A stretch of 64,000 bases of DNA from Raffaelea ambrosiae (lineage: Eukaryota; Ascomycota; Sordariomycetes; Ophiostomatales; Ophiostomataceae), in contig PCDI01000005.1 in the NCBI GenBank assembly GCA_002778195.1, forward strand, positions 365,351 to 429,350. The letters are read 5' to 3'. This document shows positions 1 through 11,272 of this stretch, piece after piece. The notes under the pieces were generated by a model. That model saw nothing but the letters and a program-made list of their open reading frames with translations. It did not search any database and had not been told where the DNA came from. Within the stretch, counting starts at the first letter, position 1. Each line of letters starts with the position of its first letter. A program made the position numbers and the translations under genes.

Positions 1-1781
1 GCCGAATGAGCCGTCCACTCGGGTGGGCAGAGGAGAGCTGCTTTTGTTCTTTTTGCTGTTTCTGCTTCGAGGCCGGCTGCTTTGGGCAGGATTCCCCGGG
101 CGAGACAGACAAAGTAGGAGACAGAAGACAGCAGTAGAAAGAAGCAGCGTAGTCGGTTTCTGCTCTGGCCAGTCAAGAAGTACAAGAGAGGGCCTGTGGA
201 AGGGGGGGGCGTGTGAGGCTGTCGACCTTGAGACGTCAGTCGAGATGCGTTGCTTTTTAACTTCCTTGTTTGGTTGCTCTGACGCAATGGGGACGGTGTG
301 GAGTTACACCGCTGGAAAGCGAGCGGCATAAAACACGAGAAAAAGAAAGGTCAAGGAAGGGGAGAAAACGGCCTGACCCACCTATGGTAACGGATGCCGG
401 CTCCGGAACATAGCTGACCTCGTTGTGGTGTGGTGTCGGTGGACGGGCAGCTGTTGAGGCTGTAGGAAACAGTCACAGAACCAAAAAGCAAAAAAAAAAA
501 GCCGGGGCCAAGATCCCAAAAAGCCGGCAGAATTGGTCATCCGCTGCTTTTCTCTGGGCGAGGGCCGTTGTGGAGGGTCTGTTGGAGGGTCTCTTTTAGG
601 GTCTTTTGGGCGGGTCTTCCAGGCGGGTCAGCCTTCTGGAGAACCCTTGCGTGATGGCGGAGTCCGGCCTCCATAACCCCTCCCGCTGGCAGGCTGGGCG
701 CGCTAAGCCCAAAGCAGAAGTATTCCTGCATACGGAAACCGCGACCCAGCCGTTAGTCACGATGCTGTCTGGCAGGGCCAATGAAAGGAGCAGGCCAAGA
801 ACACCGCTGCACGGGAATCGACTGTTTTACGTACAGCCTGTTGGAGGGGATCTGTGCCGTGCTATCCATCCCTGCAGCCCTGTCCTCTCCTCCGCCCCAG
901 CTTCCCAATCTAGATGGAACATATTCACCAACTACAGCCTGGAAGAATGCTTCCTGAGCCGCCGTAAAGAGGCCGATCGGGCGCGGTCTTTTACTCGCTT
1001 GTTACTCATCGTCATGCCCATGACGCCCATGACAACGCAGGCAAGGAAGGAGACGTCAGAGAATGCGGAAAAGCCGGCCATCTTCCAGCGGAGTCATACG
1101 AGACACGCAGACGAGGTGCTGTCTGGTCTGTTGTGCTTTTTTTCTTTTCATTATTGCCGTTTTGGGTATGTCCAGCAATGGCAGCCCCTACGTCATGGCC
1201 CCAGACCACCTCGACAAGAGCAGATCGACGGAGCCTTATTTTGCATTCTAGACCGACTCGATCTTCTTTCTATGGGACGGTGTCTTCCAGCTGCGGGGCC
1301 TCCCTGGCCCTTTTCGCCCTTCTGGCCCTTCTGGTCCCTTTCGTGTCTTGGCATTCTCTCTGGTGGTGTCCAAGATCCACGTCCCACGTTTTTTTTTATG
1401 GTCCTCGCCTGCATGCACGGAACATTCTAGGGTCGAAAGGGAAGAAGCCAAAAGGCTCTCCTCGGACGTAGATCGGGCGGGACAGTCAGCAGCCAGCAGA
1501 GGGTGCCCTGTCGTGGCCACCGAGGCAACGCTGTCTCCCGTCTGCCCGTAGAACGTGACAATCGGTCCAGCCCAGCTGAGCTGATCATCGTGTCACCAAG
1601 CAGTCCATTTTCCCATCCACTGCCTTCCAGCAGCCCAGGCTGCCCACTCATTGCCTTGCCCTATGATGCAATGCGTCCCAGTGTGACCCAGGGTGACCCA
1701 GGGTGACCCAGTGTGACCCAGTGTGATCCAGCGTGGCCCAGCATCGTCCAGCTGCGGCCCATTGGCTGCTGCCGCCGTCCC
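1..1781. other. gene-free left edge
   Basis: No convincing coding region. The longest open frames (for example the plus-strand frame ending near 1430) start at non-ATG codons, are open on both strands, and encode low-complexity Pro/Phe/Ser text with no recognisable motif. The stretch ends in a decaying 10-base tandem repeat (listed separately) just beyond the stop codon of the minus-strand isomerase gene, so the last part is probably its 3' untranslated region. Confidence 0.6.
1671..1750. repeat. decaying 10-bp tandem repeat
   Basis: Consecutive 10-base units of the form GNGTGACCCA: GTGTGACCCA, GGGTGACCCA twice, GTGTGACCCA, GTGTGATCCA, GCGTGGCCCA, GCATCGTCCA. The unit before (ATGCGTCCCA) also fits weakly. 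Identity falls toward both ends, as in an ageing minisatellite. It lies about 30 bases past the stop codon of the prpF-like gene on the minus strand. Confidence 0.85.
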
Positions 1782-3185
1782 TCAGTACAACACCTTCCCT
1801 TCCATCAGCACGCGTGCCGTCCGGTGCAGCTCCGCCGACCGGATCGTCCCATCGGCCGCGTCCAGCGTCGTGCCCACGTCCACTCGTCCGCTCGGGTGTC
1901 CAATGACCAGCATGTCGCCGCCCAGTCTCCCCGTCTTGCGCCGCTGCTCGCCCACGATCTGGTGGGCCAGCGTGCCCGGCATGCGCGCCGCCGCACCCAG
2001 GCAGAGCGCCAGGGTCAGAGGCACCGCCTTGTGCACCTGGCCCATGGAGAGGGCCACACAGCGGATGTCCAGGTCGGCCTCGCTGGCGGGCTCGAACAAG
2101 AACACAATCTTGGGCACGCTCTGGGTGTCCGGGTCGAGGCCCATGCGGGCAGCACCGGCACGGCGGACGCTCTCGACTCGGGCACGGAGGCCGTGGGTGT
2201 CGGCCTCGATGGCGGCGGCTGCGGCTTTCGGGTCGTTGCCGAAGCCGAGCCAGGAGCCGCGGACGAAGACGCCGGGGTTGGAGACGTCGACGAGGGAGGC
2301 GGGAACCGTCGTGGCGTCAGCCGCGGCCTCCGTGCCCGCACTCGCGAGCGAAGCGAGGCCTCCCAACTCATCGACGGAGTGGCCCGTAGGCAGTCCGTCC
2401 GCGGCACCGGTCTTGGCCCCGGCCGGCCGGAGGAAGCTGAGCGTGATCGGCGAGTGGGTGCCCGCGACGCCGTCGATGGAGTAGTCGCCGTCGGGGGTGT
2501 AGCGCGGGTGGCCGTCGGTGGTGACGGCAAAGCGGGAGTGGATGATCTTGTCCGTGTTGGTGTTGTAGATGCGGCAGGCGGCAGTTCCGATTCCGGACCC
2601 GGAAGACCCGGGCACCCACCCCCAATCAAACGCAACCGGCCCAACGGCACTGATCATGTTCCCGCAGTTGCCGGCCAGGTCCAGCCGCCCATCCCGGACG
2701 CCCACCTGCACAAACGTAAAGTCGACGTCGGCATCCTGCCGGGCCGACGGCGCCAGCACACACACCTTGGACGTCGACGAGATGCCGCCGCCCATGCCGT
2801 CGAGCTCGCGTCCATGCACAGGGTCGGGTGCGCCCATGGCGGGCGCCAGCACAGGCGTCCAGGCGGCGGCCTTGGCCTGGAGGATGGCGCTTCGGGAGGA
2901 GTCCCCTCCGGCTTGCCTCTCAAAGGATGGGAGCACTTCCTGGCGGATGATCAGGCCATTGGACGTGCCTCCGCGGACAAAGAGAGCCGGGAAAGAGCGC
3001 TCGTAAAAGGGCGGTCGTTTGGAGGAGGACGACGACGCCGGCGATGCCGAAGACAGAGAAAAGGACGACGCCATGGCCAAGAACGACGGGCAGACGGACT
3101 GTCTCGTGCGTGTGGTCGGAGCCCAGGTCGTCCTGCGTAATGGCCGCGTGTTCCAGGCCAGTCGGCGGACGGCTTGGCCGGGCAT
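1782..3185 (-). CDS. PrpF/DUF453-family isomerase (methylitaconate or 4-oxalomesaconate tautomerase type), 467 aa
   Basis: Single exon. The protein carries the PrpF signature in order: FVRGGTSNGLIIR near residues 70-80, DGMGGGISSTSKVCVL near 130-145, and AGNCGNM near 180, the Cys-Gly-Asn motif shared with the diaminopimelate-epimerase fold. PrpF-type enzymes isomerise C=C bonds in small tricarboxylates (methylaconitate, oxalomesaconate) in propionate or aromatic acid catabolism; which substrate applies here cannot be read from sequence. The chosen start is the first ATG of the frame (3183-3185). It gives an Arg-rich, acid-free leader of about 35 residues before MASSFSLSS, which resembles a mitochondrial presequence (inference). 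A second Met 36 codons later is an alternative start. At about 390-400 residues after the leader, the length fits the family. It is on the same strand as CTR9 but there is no sign of functional linkage. Confidence 0.9.
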   Translation of the reverse strand: MPGQAVRRLAWNTRPLRRTTWAPTTRTRQSVCPSFLAMASSFSLSSASPASSSSSKRPPFYERSFPALFVRGGTSNGLIIRQEVLPSFERQAGGDSSRSAILQAKAAAWTPVLAPAMGAPDPVHGRELDGMGGGISSTSKVCVLAPSARQDADVDFTFVQVGVRDGRLDLAGNCGNMISAVGPVAFDWGWVPGSSGSGIGTAACRIYNTNTDKIIHSRFAVTTDGHPRYTPDGDYSIDGVAGTHSPITLSFLRPAGAKTGAADGLPTGHSVDELGGLASLASAGTEAAADATTVPASLVDVSNPGVFVRGSWLGFGNDPKAAAAAIEADTHGLRARVESVRRAGAARMGLDPDTQSVPKIVFLFEPASEADLDIRCVALSMGQVHKAVPLTLALCLGAAARMPGTLAHQIVGEQRRKTGRLGGDMLVIGHPSGRVDVGTTLDAADGTIRSAELHRTARVLMEGKVLY

Positions 3186-3711
3186 GCTGTGAAACCGAAA
3201 GCAGACAACAGGAGAAAACCAGGGACAAACAGAAAAGTAGATCAGAAAAAAGTGAAGAGAAAGGGGAAAGCCGAAACTGTCCTTCAAACATGTCCCCACG
3301 ACGAGGTCCTAGTGTGCCTCGTTTCTTGAAATAGGCCGAAGCGGCACCGACTCTGATTGGCCAGAACTTCTGTCGCCTGTTTCCTTCCCTTCACCAGGCA
3401 TCACCCCCATCTGCAAGTGCTCCTTGGCATCACAACTGCAGACAACATGGGCAACTCTGCTTGGAAGTCGCTTTCAGCTTGTTTTCAAACCTCAAACCAT
3501 ATCGCTGTCCCACCACGTACCCTTTTTTTTCTTAGTTGTTTCTGAACTATCCTAGTATACAAGGGCTGTAAACTGCAATCTAGATCCATCCTTGCGTCCG
3601 AGACGACCCATTCCTCCCCCTTTTGACCAAGTTCTTCGTCTTGTAATGTGTCAAAGGCAACCGGCCGCCATACCTTTTCAAAATTTGACACTCTCAGTAG
3701 CCACGCCTCCC
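3186..3711. other. intergenic spacer prpF-CTR9
   Basis: 526 bases between the start of the prpF-like gene and the stop of CTR9, both on the minus strand. It must hold the CTR9 3' untranslated region and the prpF promoter. I see no further gene and no repeat. Confidence 0.6.
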
Positions 3712-4955
3712 CTATTCTTCATCGTCGTCGTCGCTCATGGCCCGTCGCCGCGCCCGTCGCGAAGATGTCGTCTGCTCTTCGTCCTCCTCATCGTCGTCCA
3801 CCGCAGGCGCTGGCCCGGCCTCGTCCTCCTCGTCGTCATCGTCCAAGACACGTCCAGCCCGCCGTGACCGCTTGCTGGCCCGCGTCGTCGTGGCCACCTC
3901 TTCCTCCTCGTCGTCGTCTCCAGCGCCGCCGCCACCGCCGCCGCGGCCACCCCCACCCTCCTCGTCGTCGACGTCCATACGGTCTGACGCATCGTCCCGA
4001 GCAACATCGCCATCATCGGACCCGCTCATCGACCGCCGATGACGGTGATGGCCAACGTTGCGCTCGATCGCCTTCTCGGCCGCGTCCAGCTGGTCGTAGT
4101 CCTCCTCGTCGTCCTCGTCATCGCTGCTGTGCACCAGCTCCGACGACTTGAACTTGGAGTTCTTGTCCGGAACCTTCTTCGACAGCAGCCGCCGCTTCTT
4201 CTTCTTGGGCTGGCGGCTGCCCTCGTCCGCGTCCGAGTCGTCGTTGTCGTCCACCAGCCCGAGACCGTCGTCGTCGTCGTCGTCGTCGTCGTCACCGTCG
4301 TCGCCATCGCCCCCGCGACGGTTCTTCTTCTTCCGGGGCCGCGAGCGGCCACTGCCCTTCTCGCCACCGCCGCCTTCCCTCGACTTGACTGCCGGCTTGC
4401 GCTTCCGCTTGACCTTTTCGCCCGTCTCGCTGTCCGTGGTCATCTCGGCCTCGCGCAGCAATCGCTCCTCTTCGGCCCGCTTCTCCGCCATCTCGCGGTC
4501 GCGCGCCGCAATCGCCTCGCGCTCCTTGCGGATCTTTTCCTGCCGCTCGCGCTCCAGGTCCAGCGCCTTTTGCCGCTCCTCCTCGCGCCGTCGGAGTTCC
4601 GCTTGCCGCTGCTCCAGCGCCGCCTGCAGCTTCTCCTTGTTCTTCTCCTCGTACTCGCGCTGGCTGGCAATCGCACGCTCCAGCTGCCGCCGCTGCGTGT
4701 TGCGCGCCATGTTGGCCCGCTGCTCGACGTCCTGCTTCGGGTACGGCGTGTTCGGGTGCGCCGCGATCTCGTCCAGCGTCTTGATCGCCTGCTCGAGACC
4801 GTCCGCGGCATCCTGCAGCTGCTGCAGCGTCCGCTGGTTTTCGCTCATGGCGTAGATCGTCGACACCAGCTGGATCTGGACAAAGGCCACGTTGAACTTG
4901 AAGTGGATCTGGTCAGGAGCGACAGCGAGGGCCTGTTCAGTTAGTATGTGGTCAG

Positions 4956-5015
<60 letters not shown>

Positions 5016-7672
5016 GAGACAAAAGACGACAAAGTTGTGCTCACCTTTTTCGCACACTCCAGGCTCATCTTGTACGCCTCCAGGTCCTTGTCCATCCGCG
5101 CCTTGGTCAGCCACGTCCGGCCCAAGCAAGACAGGATCGTCGGGTCGTTGGCCTTGCCCTCCTTGGCCAGCGCCGCCTCGTAGTTCTCAATCGCCTTGGA
5201 GTACTGCCGCAGGTCTGCGTACAGGTGGCCCAGGTTCACGTACACGTGCGCATCGCGGATCGTGTCGCGCACGCTCAGGAAAATCGGCAGCGCGTTGCGG
5301 TAGTCCTTCTTGTCTTCGACCAGCGCAATGGCGATGCCCTGTGCTGCGTAGGCATTCTTGGGATCCAGCTGCAGCGCCTTTTCAAAGAACTCGACCGCGC
5401 GGCCGTACATGGCACTGCGCTTCTGCCGTTCGCTTTCTGTCTCGCGCCGCATCTCGCGCGCCGACTGCAGGTACAGGTTGCCCATGCCCACCAGCGCATA
5501 CCGGTCGTGCTTGTCGTAGTTCTGCAGCGTGTGCTTGTAGTGCCGCAGCTCGTGGTCCTCGGCAATGTTGTGTGATGAGCTCGACCGCTTCTTGGAGTAC
5601 ACCTTGCCCAGATACCATCCGTACAGCGCCCGCACCTCCAGGTCGCTCGAGTTCTCCTGGTACAGCTTGGCCACCGCGTCCGGGCCGCCGTCGTGCGGCT
5701 TTTGCCGGAGCTTGATGTACGCCAGGCGGATCTGCGCGTCCGTGTAGCCGTCGTGCCGCTTCAGCAGACCTTCGTAGACTTCCACGGCCTTGTCCAGCAT
5801 CCCCCGTGCCTCGTAGCTGCGCCCCAGGTTGTAGCTGATCGTCGTCACCAGCGCATCCGCGTCCGTTTCGCTGTCTTCGTCCTCGCTTTCCTTTGCCTGG
5901 ATCTTGATGCACGCATCCAGCGCCACCTCGAACATTGTGCTGGCCACCTCGTGCTTGTCCGCCTGGAAGTAGAAACACCCCATGTTGTTCAGCAGCTGCG
6001 GGGGCAGGTATTTGCGCAGCGATGCCCGCTGTGCCTCGTCGTCGTCGCCCTCCGCCTTCTCTGTCTCCGCGACCTGGTCCAGCTCCAGCTGCTCGACCTG
6101 CTGGAGACACTGCAGCGCCTTCTCTGGGTGCTCGCCTTCGTAGAGTCGTGCAAGGTTGAGGAGGACTGCCGAGTCGGGCGACATGTTCTTTTTGGGGTCC
6201 TTCCAAGCGCCCCGAACGCTCTCCAGCAGCCCCACCGCCTTCTTCTTCTCCGCGGACTTGTCTTCCTTGACTGCTGAGCGCTCGCTAGAAAAGACCTCCT
6301 CGGCGTACAGCGTGCCCAGAAGAGCCATGGCATCGTGGTTCTTTGACTGTTGGATCATCTTCTCCAGCCGCAGCTTGGCCTCGCCCAGGTCGTTTTTGAT
6401 CACAGACAGCTGGGCCACGCCAAACTTGGCCGGCAGGTAGCCGCGGTCGGTGCCGCCACGGGCGTCGTCCGAGCGTCTGTAGTAGTCTGCGGCGCGGTCC
6501 ACGTCACCCTCCATGTGTGCTTTCCGCGCCAGCAGGTACCAGCCATCACTCGCCACGGCGTTGACGTCTGTGTTCTGGATCGCCTTCTGCGCCAGGGAGT
6601 CGACATTGGCAAACGCCTTGCGCGACAGAAAGTAGCCCGCAAAGGTGGCGCATGTCAGCGGCATGTTCTTGTCGAGCTTGAACGACTTTTGCGTGTACTC
6701 GGTCATCGCCTTCTTGTAGAGCCGCAGGAACTCGGGGCTATTCGTGTTGACGTGGCCGCTGTTGTCGAGATAGTAGAGGCCCAGAAGAATGTTGGCAACC
6801 TTGGAATGTGGGCTGATCTCCAGGCTCCGGTCCCAGGCCGCCTTGGCGTCCTCCTTGAAGCCCAACTGCCAGAAGCAGCAGCCGATGCCGATGCGTGGGT
6901 CTGGGTCCACGAGCTCCGGCGCCTTCAGCAGCACTTCCTGGTAGCCGGCAAGCGCCTCGGCGTACTTGCCCATAGAGAACAGAGCCCGAGACTTGCCCAT
7001 CAAGGCCAGCATGTTCTTGCCCTGAGACACGCGCAGAGCGTCGTCAAACGACTTCATCGCAGCGCGCAGCAGCTCCATCTTCTCGCCGTCAACTGCGCCC
7101 GACGCCCCGGATGAGGTGGGCGCCTGCAGAGACGCACGCAGAAGAAGGAGAACACCGCGCGCCAGAAACAGTGGAGGATAGGCCGGGTTGATGCGCGAAG
7201 CTTCGTTCAGCGTGGACGTCGCCAGCTGCAGGTAGTACTCCTTGGTCTTGGCCTCGGACACGAGCGCGCCCTCGGGGGCCACGCGCGGCGCCAGCCGGCT
7301 CTTCCACAGGTACATCCAGCACAGACAGGCCACGATGCTCAGCTTCTCCTTGGGGTTGTTGTTCTGCATCGCGTTGCCGCCGCGAATCAGCATCTCGATG
7401 GCATGCTCGATCTTGCCCTGCTTCGCGTAGGCCAGGGCCACTGTCATCCAGTATGTGCGCGCCGCGTTTTCGTTCTCGAACAGGTCGCAAAGATCAGTCG
7501 GGTCATCGACAAGGTTCTCCAGCCCGATTTCGACGGCTTCGTCTTCGTCTTGTGTCGGCACTTCAATGGATGTTGGCACGTCGCTGAACCGCACGCTCGC
7601 GGGAACGGCGTATGCCGCGCCGTTCCCATTTGCACCATCGTGGTGGTGTCCGTTTCGGAGTGCCGTCGACAT
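3712..7672 (-). CDS. CTR9: CTR9, TPR subunit of the Paf1 transcription elongation complex, 1282 aa
   Basis: Two exons: 7672-5045 and 4932-3712, joined in phase 0 (AAA AAG | GCC CTC). The intron (5044-4933, 112 nt) has GTGAGC, a perfect TACTAAC branch site and AACAG. CTR9 is the TPR scaffold of Paf1C, which rides with RNA polymerase II and promotes H2B ubiquitylation and H3K4/K36 methylation. Residues about 60-850 are tandem TPR motifs (for example ARTYWMTVALAYAKQGKIEH, AYVNLGHLYADLRQYSKAIE). After the splice come FNVAFVQIQL, a coiled coil rich in Glu/Arg (about 970-1045) and a disordered tail alternating Lys/Arg clusters with Asp/Glu runs. This is the standard order in fungal CTR9. The start is the first in-frame ATG; further upstream the frame has only a GTG. 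The intron contains a long CT tract. If retained, it ends the protein shortly after the TPR region. Confidence 0.95.
4958..5012. repeat. (GA)n microsatellite inside the CTR9 intron
   Basis: About 27 uninterrupted GA units on the plus strand, which is (CT)n in the CTR9 transcript. It fills nearly half of the 112-nt intron between the donor and the TACTAAC branch site. Confidence 0.97.
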
Positions 7673-8494
7673 CGCTTGCGTTATTCCGGTCGGCAGGAAA
7701 GCAATGCCAATGGTGTCTCGGACTGCGCGTGTCCGCGTTGCTGTCTCCACGTCGTTTCGCGAGGGGGGCTTTTCGCGGTTGGTAAAGGGGGGGAGTTGTC
7801 GACTTGTCGGAGGATCGCGTCGAGAGAAACAGTGTTACTGCTGCTCACACGAAAGTCGAGGACCCGTTTGTGGGGGTGCGTGGTTCTCAGTTCTGCATTG
7901 TCTGCAGACTGATGCTGTCGTGGTCTGTAGGTGCGCCTCAGATTGTGAGCTCGAAAATAATCTGGTGTGGCAGCAGGGCGTTTTCAGGCAGCCCCACATT
8001 CTTGATCCTCCCCTTTCTGAAATGATATGATCACGTGACTATTTTGACGACCGCCCTCGACGTCGATTCTCATGTTGGTTCGCGACAGCTGATGAAGATG
8101 CGGCACAATGTGTTTCCAGTTTTGTGTTCTTGGAGTTGGGTGTCTGAAGATTCCATACCGAATTGAGTTCTTCGGACTGCCTGGCTGGTGACTATGTTCT
8201 TTGTGCTGCTAATTTGTGTTGCTGATTGCCTGAATGTCCATCGTTCCTTCCCATGAGTGAATCAAGAGCGCGCCTGCCTTTTTCAGAAAATTGTCACATT
8301 GTTCTTACATTCAGCATGAAACAAGAAATAACAGCTCATACGTAAATTTAGTCTAGATAAATTGTTTCGATTAAGCCTCACCATGCCCAACTTTCAATGC
8401 CAACACCAAGAACTAGATGCCCATTGCACCCGGTAGCAGCAAAACAAAACGTTTTCCACTGCACACTCGATATCTCGCTTGAGTTGTTGAGAGT
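7673..8494. promoter_or_regulatory. divergent promoter region CTR9 / proline-rich membrane protein
   Basis: 822 bases separate the start codons of two divergently transcribed genes. It contains a perfect 8-base palindrome TCACGTGA (8031-8038) with a CACGTG E-box core, the class bound by Cbf1/bHLH factors. The right half is AT-richer. No coding potential beyond short frames. Confidence 0.6.
8031..8038. promoter_or_regulatory. CACGTG palindrome (E-box) in a divergent promoter
   Basis: TCACGTGA, 359 bases upstream of the CTR9 start and 457 bases upstream of the membrane-protein start. CACGTG is an established bHLH (Cbf1/Pho4-type) site; occupancy here is inference. Confidence 0.45.
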
Positions 8495-10547
8495 ATGGCT
8501 CCCATATCCATACAGAAGCTGCCAGACGGCATCGGTGTATTGCTCTCCAAAAGACTTGCACAACAGGAAGTTTCGGCCATCGACCATGATCCTGCGCCAG
8601 CCACTCCCGGTTGCTCGGGCTGGAGCTGCTACAGCAGCTCGCAGCAGGGAGGCATTGTGTTCATGGCGATCATTGTCCCGCTGACGGTGATATTCATATA
8701 CTGGTACCTGGTGATCAGGCCCAGGAGAATTCAAAGACGGCCAAACCGGCCAGATCTCGAAGTGCGGATTCATGCCGCACCAGCACCGACACCAGCGCCA
8801 GATCCAGATCAAATTCCGGCTTCAGCCCCAGCCGCAATAGAGGAACGTGTGGTAGCACCGAGCACGGCACCACCAACGCATACAATCCAGGCAAATGTGT
8901 ACGTATTGCCCCAAAGCAACCCGAATATGCAACCCGCGGCCACGGACAAGCCTGCTCTATCTCCAACAAAAGAAGAACCTCAGATGCCGACGGAAGAGGC
9001 GGCTTTCCAAGCGCTGCCGCCGGCTCTATCACCTCAATCCTCGCCAGATGCTTCTTCTGCTGCTTCTCCACCTACCGTTCCGACTCCAGCGTCGAAATCA
9101 GCCACTCCTCGACCTGAAAAACAGACTCCCGTACAAGGCCCACAGCCTTTCCCGCCTCCTTTCCATCCTTTCCCGACCTTTGCACCACAGCCGTTCCTTC
9201 CTGGCGCGCCGCCTGGTCACTTTCCCCAGCCTTTCTTCATTGGACCACCCCCGGTGTCAGTCCTGCCTCCGCCTCCTCCGCCACTTGGACAGGCAGGTCA
9301 GTCCACGGCACCGCCTCCGCCTGGGTCATACCCACAGCAAACAGTTCCAGTGCCTCACCAATTCGGACAAGCCCTTGGCATGCCCCAAATGGCACAGCCG
9401 ATAGGGCATAATGTCTACATAGATAGGCAGCAGAGCATACCGGAGACCCCGACTAGTTATGACACTGTCACGAGCCCTGCGGAGGCATCCAAAGCCCCGC
9501 ACTCACAGTCACATCGGGCTCCTGGAAGAGCACGCACTCTTTCTGATCTGGCATCGAACCGTCCTCGGTCGCCGTCCCCGGCCGTGCTGTCACTGCTAAC
9601 AGAAACCTCGGCATGTGACAATGACCTTGGAAAGAAGACCAGAAAGCTGTTTTCGGGAAAGCATGCGCGCCGGAAGTCTTCGGGGCGGAACGGCGGAAGA
9701 GCTGTGGAGGAAAGAAGCACGAATGGACAATATCGCCGCAGGGAGAGTATACCAGATGACCGGTGCCGCAGAAGTGGAGACTATAGATGGAATTCCATCG
9801 ATGATCAAGCTAGGCGGGACACACGAAGATCCATGGAAGAGAGGGGAACAAGCAAACATCGCCGAGCATCAGGGGGCGGCTCGAGAGGGCGGCCTAGACG
9901 GAGGAGGCGAGAAACCAGTCGCAGTATCACGCCAGATCGCCGACGGTAAGCAGTCCAAAATAAGGGGTCCCACTAAAGAACTCTCTCGCTCACGTCGACT
10001 TTTATAGGCTTCAGAGGCAAAGCCCCGACTGCGAGAGGAGGCGCTCTCGGATGGGCTTGCTTGTCTCCCTGATCCCTCCGTTTCTCAGCGCGATTGGGCT
10101 TGCCCTAGACAGCACAGAGCAGCGGCGTCGACGACGTCTCGAGCAGGGTCGACACCAGGAGGAACAGCAGCAGCAACAACGACATATGCATCGGACAGGC
10201 TACCGGCACGATGCGCGAACACCGCGGCCATCGGGGAGGAGACACAGGTAATGCCGTCAAATGAAGCCTCCATGACGTGTGGCTGGCTGACGGAACGTAG
10301 TTTCTCGACCGGGCTGTTCCACGACACGCCGGAGATGGATCTGTCAGATAGACCTGCCTGGCCTGTTGAGCTGACAGAGCCAACGATGAGCGGTGCTTTG
10401 ACTGGAAAGCCCCCTTCAGGGGTGGGAGCCGACTCTACCGATCGCTGGATGGATAGACGGCGCCCAAGGGATGGCCATAGTGAGGCAGGGGACGACCAAA
10501 GCAGTGCGACATCGTACTGGCGGTTTCGCGATTCTGGCAGTGAATGA
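8495..10547 (+). CDS. proline-rich single-pass membrane protein of unknown function, 645 aa
   Basis: Three exons: 8495-9945, 10008-10247 and 10301-10547. The introns are 62 and 53 nt, with GTAAGC/TATAG and GTAATG/GTAG ends, and both are phase 2. The joined frame closes exactly at the TGA. No signal peptide. A Cys-containing segment (GCSGWSCYSSSQQGG, about residues 38-53) immediately precedes a hydrophobic helix (about 54-75, IVFMAIIVPLTVIFIYWYLVI) followed by positively charged RPRRIQRRP, so a short N-terminus probably faces outward and the long tail the cytosol. The tail is disordered: Pro/Ala-rich to about 290, then Ser/Arg-rich with RSRSP-like text and several RRR clusters, and a short hydrophobic patch (LVSLIPPFLSAIGLAL) in exon 2. 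I do not recognise a named family. It could be a cell-wall or cortical adaptor, but that is speculation. Confidence 0.75.
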
Positions 10548-11272
10548 GGGGCGTGGGTGATAGATGGCCCCCAACCCAAAGCCATAGTTAGCTAATTTAG
10601 TGTCTACCCTGCTGTAAGCTCCCCCTCACAATGTTGGCTCGACGTTGTCAGGCATTTACTATGTAACAATACCTGTAGCGGCAAGGCAGCCAAATAAAGG
10701 TTACGGAAGAGAGAAAAGCGGGTCTGTGCGCCAATGGTCGTCGTCATATGCGGAAGGCACGACAAGAGGCTGGGGCCAGCACTAACTCCACTGCTCCTGC
10801 TACATTCGCGAGCAAGCCAAACCCCCATCTCAGTAATAATCACCTGTGCTTTGCTGTGTCTCGATTTTCCTGCCTCGTCGCAATTGCAGCCCCTCTCCTG
10901 CTTCTTATCTCCCTCTCACAACAGCGACGCCCTCTGGCCAGCGACACCCTGCGACCGCACCGCTGCCGCGCCCCTGCTGCCTCTCTGACAGCTCACTGCT
11001 GCCGAAGCCGAGCTATCCATTCGTTGCTCTGACCCCACGCCCCGCCTGCTGAGCACTGGCCTGCGGAGGCTCCCTTTGCTTTTGCGTCAACCACCACTTT
11101 TTTTCGTTTTTTGGGGGGTTTTTGCCAGCAGTGACGAACCCGGCCACGTCGGCCACGCCGGCCTCATCGACAGCATCGCTGGTTTGTGTTTCTCTGCTTT
11201 CGCTCTCCTGCGAGACCGACTTGCCCGACACCGCTCCTGCTCCCCGCTCCGCTGAGCGGCCACGATCGCATC
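10548..11272. other. intergenic spacer, SNX41 promoter
   Basis: 725 bases between tandem plus-strand genes. The half nearer SNX41 is rich in CT and CCxC text, typical of fungal promoters and 5' leaders. No other gene seen. Confidence 0.5.

Noticed and set aside
606..1430. 274-codon plus-strand frame at the left edge
   Set aside because: It begins at a non-ATG codon, has no domain and overlaps open frames on the other strand; no coding character.
3600..4100. Plus-strand frames rich in Ser and Pro opposite the CTR9 tail
   Set aside because: They are reverse complements of Asp/Glu codon runs (GAC/GAG read as GTC/CTC) in the acidic tail.
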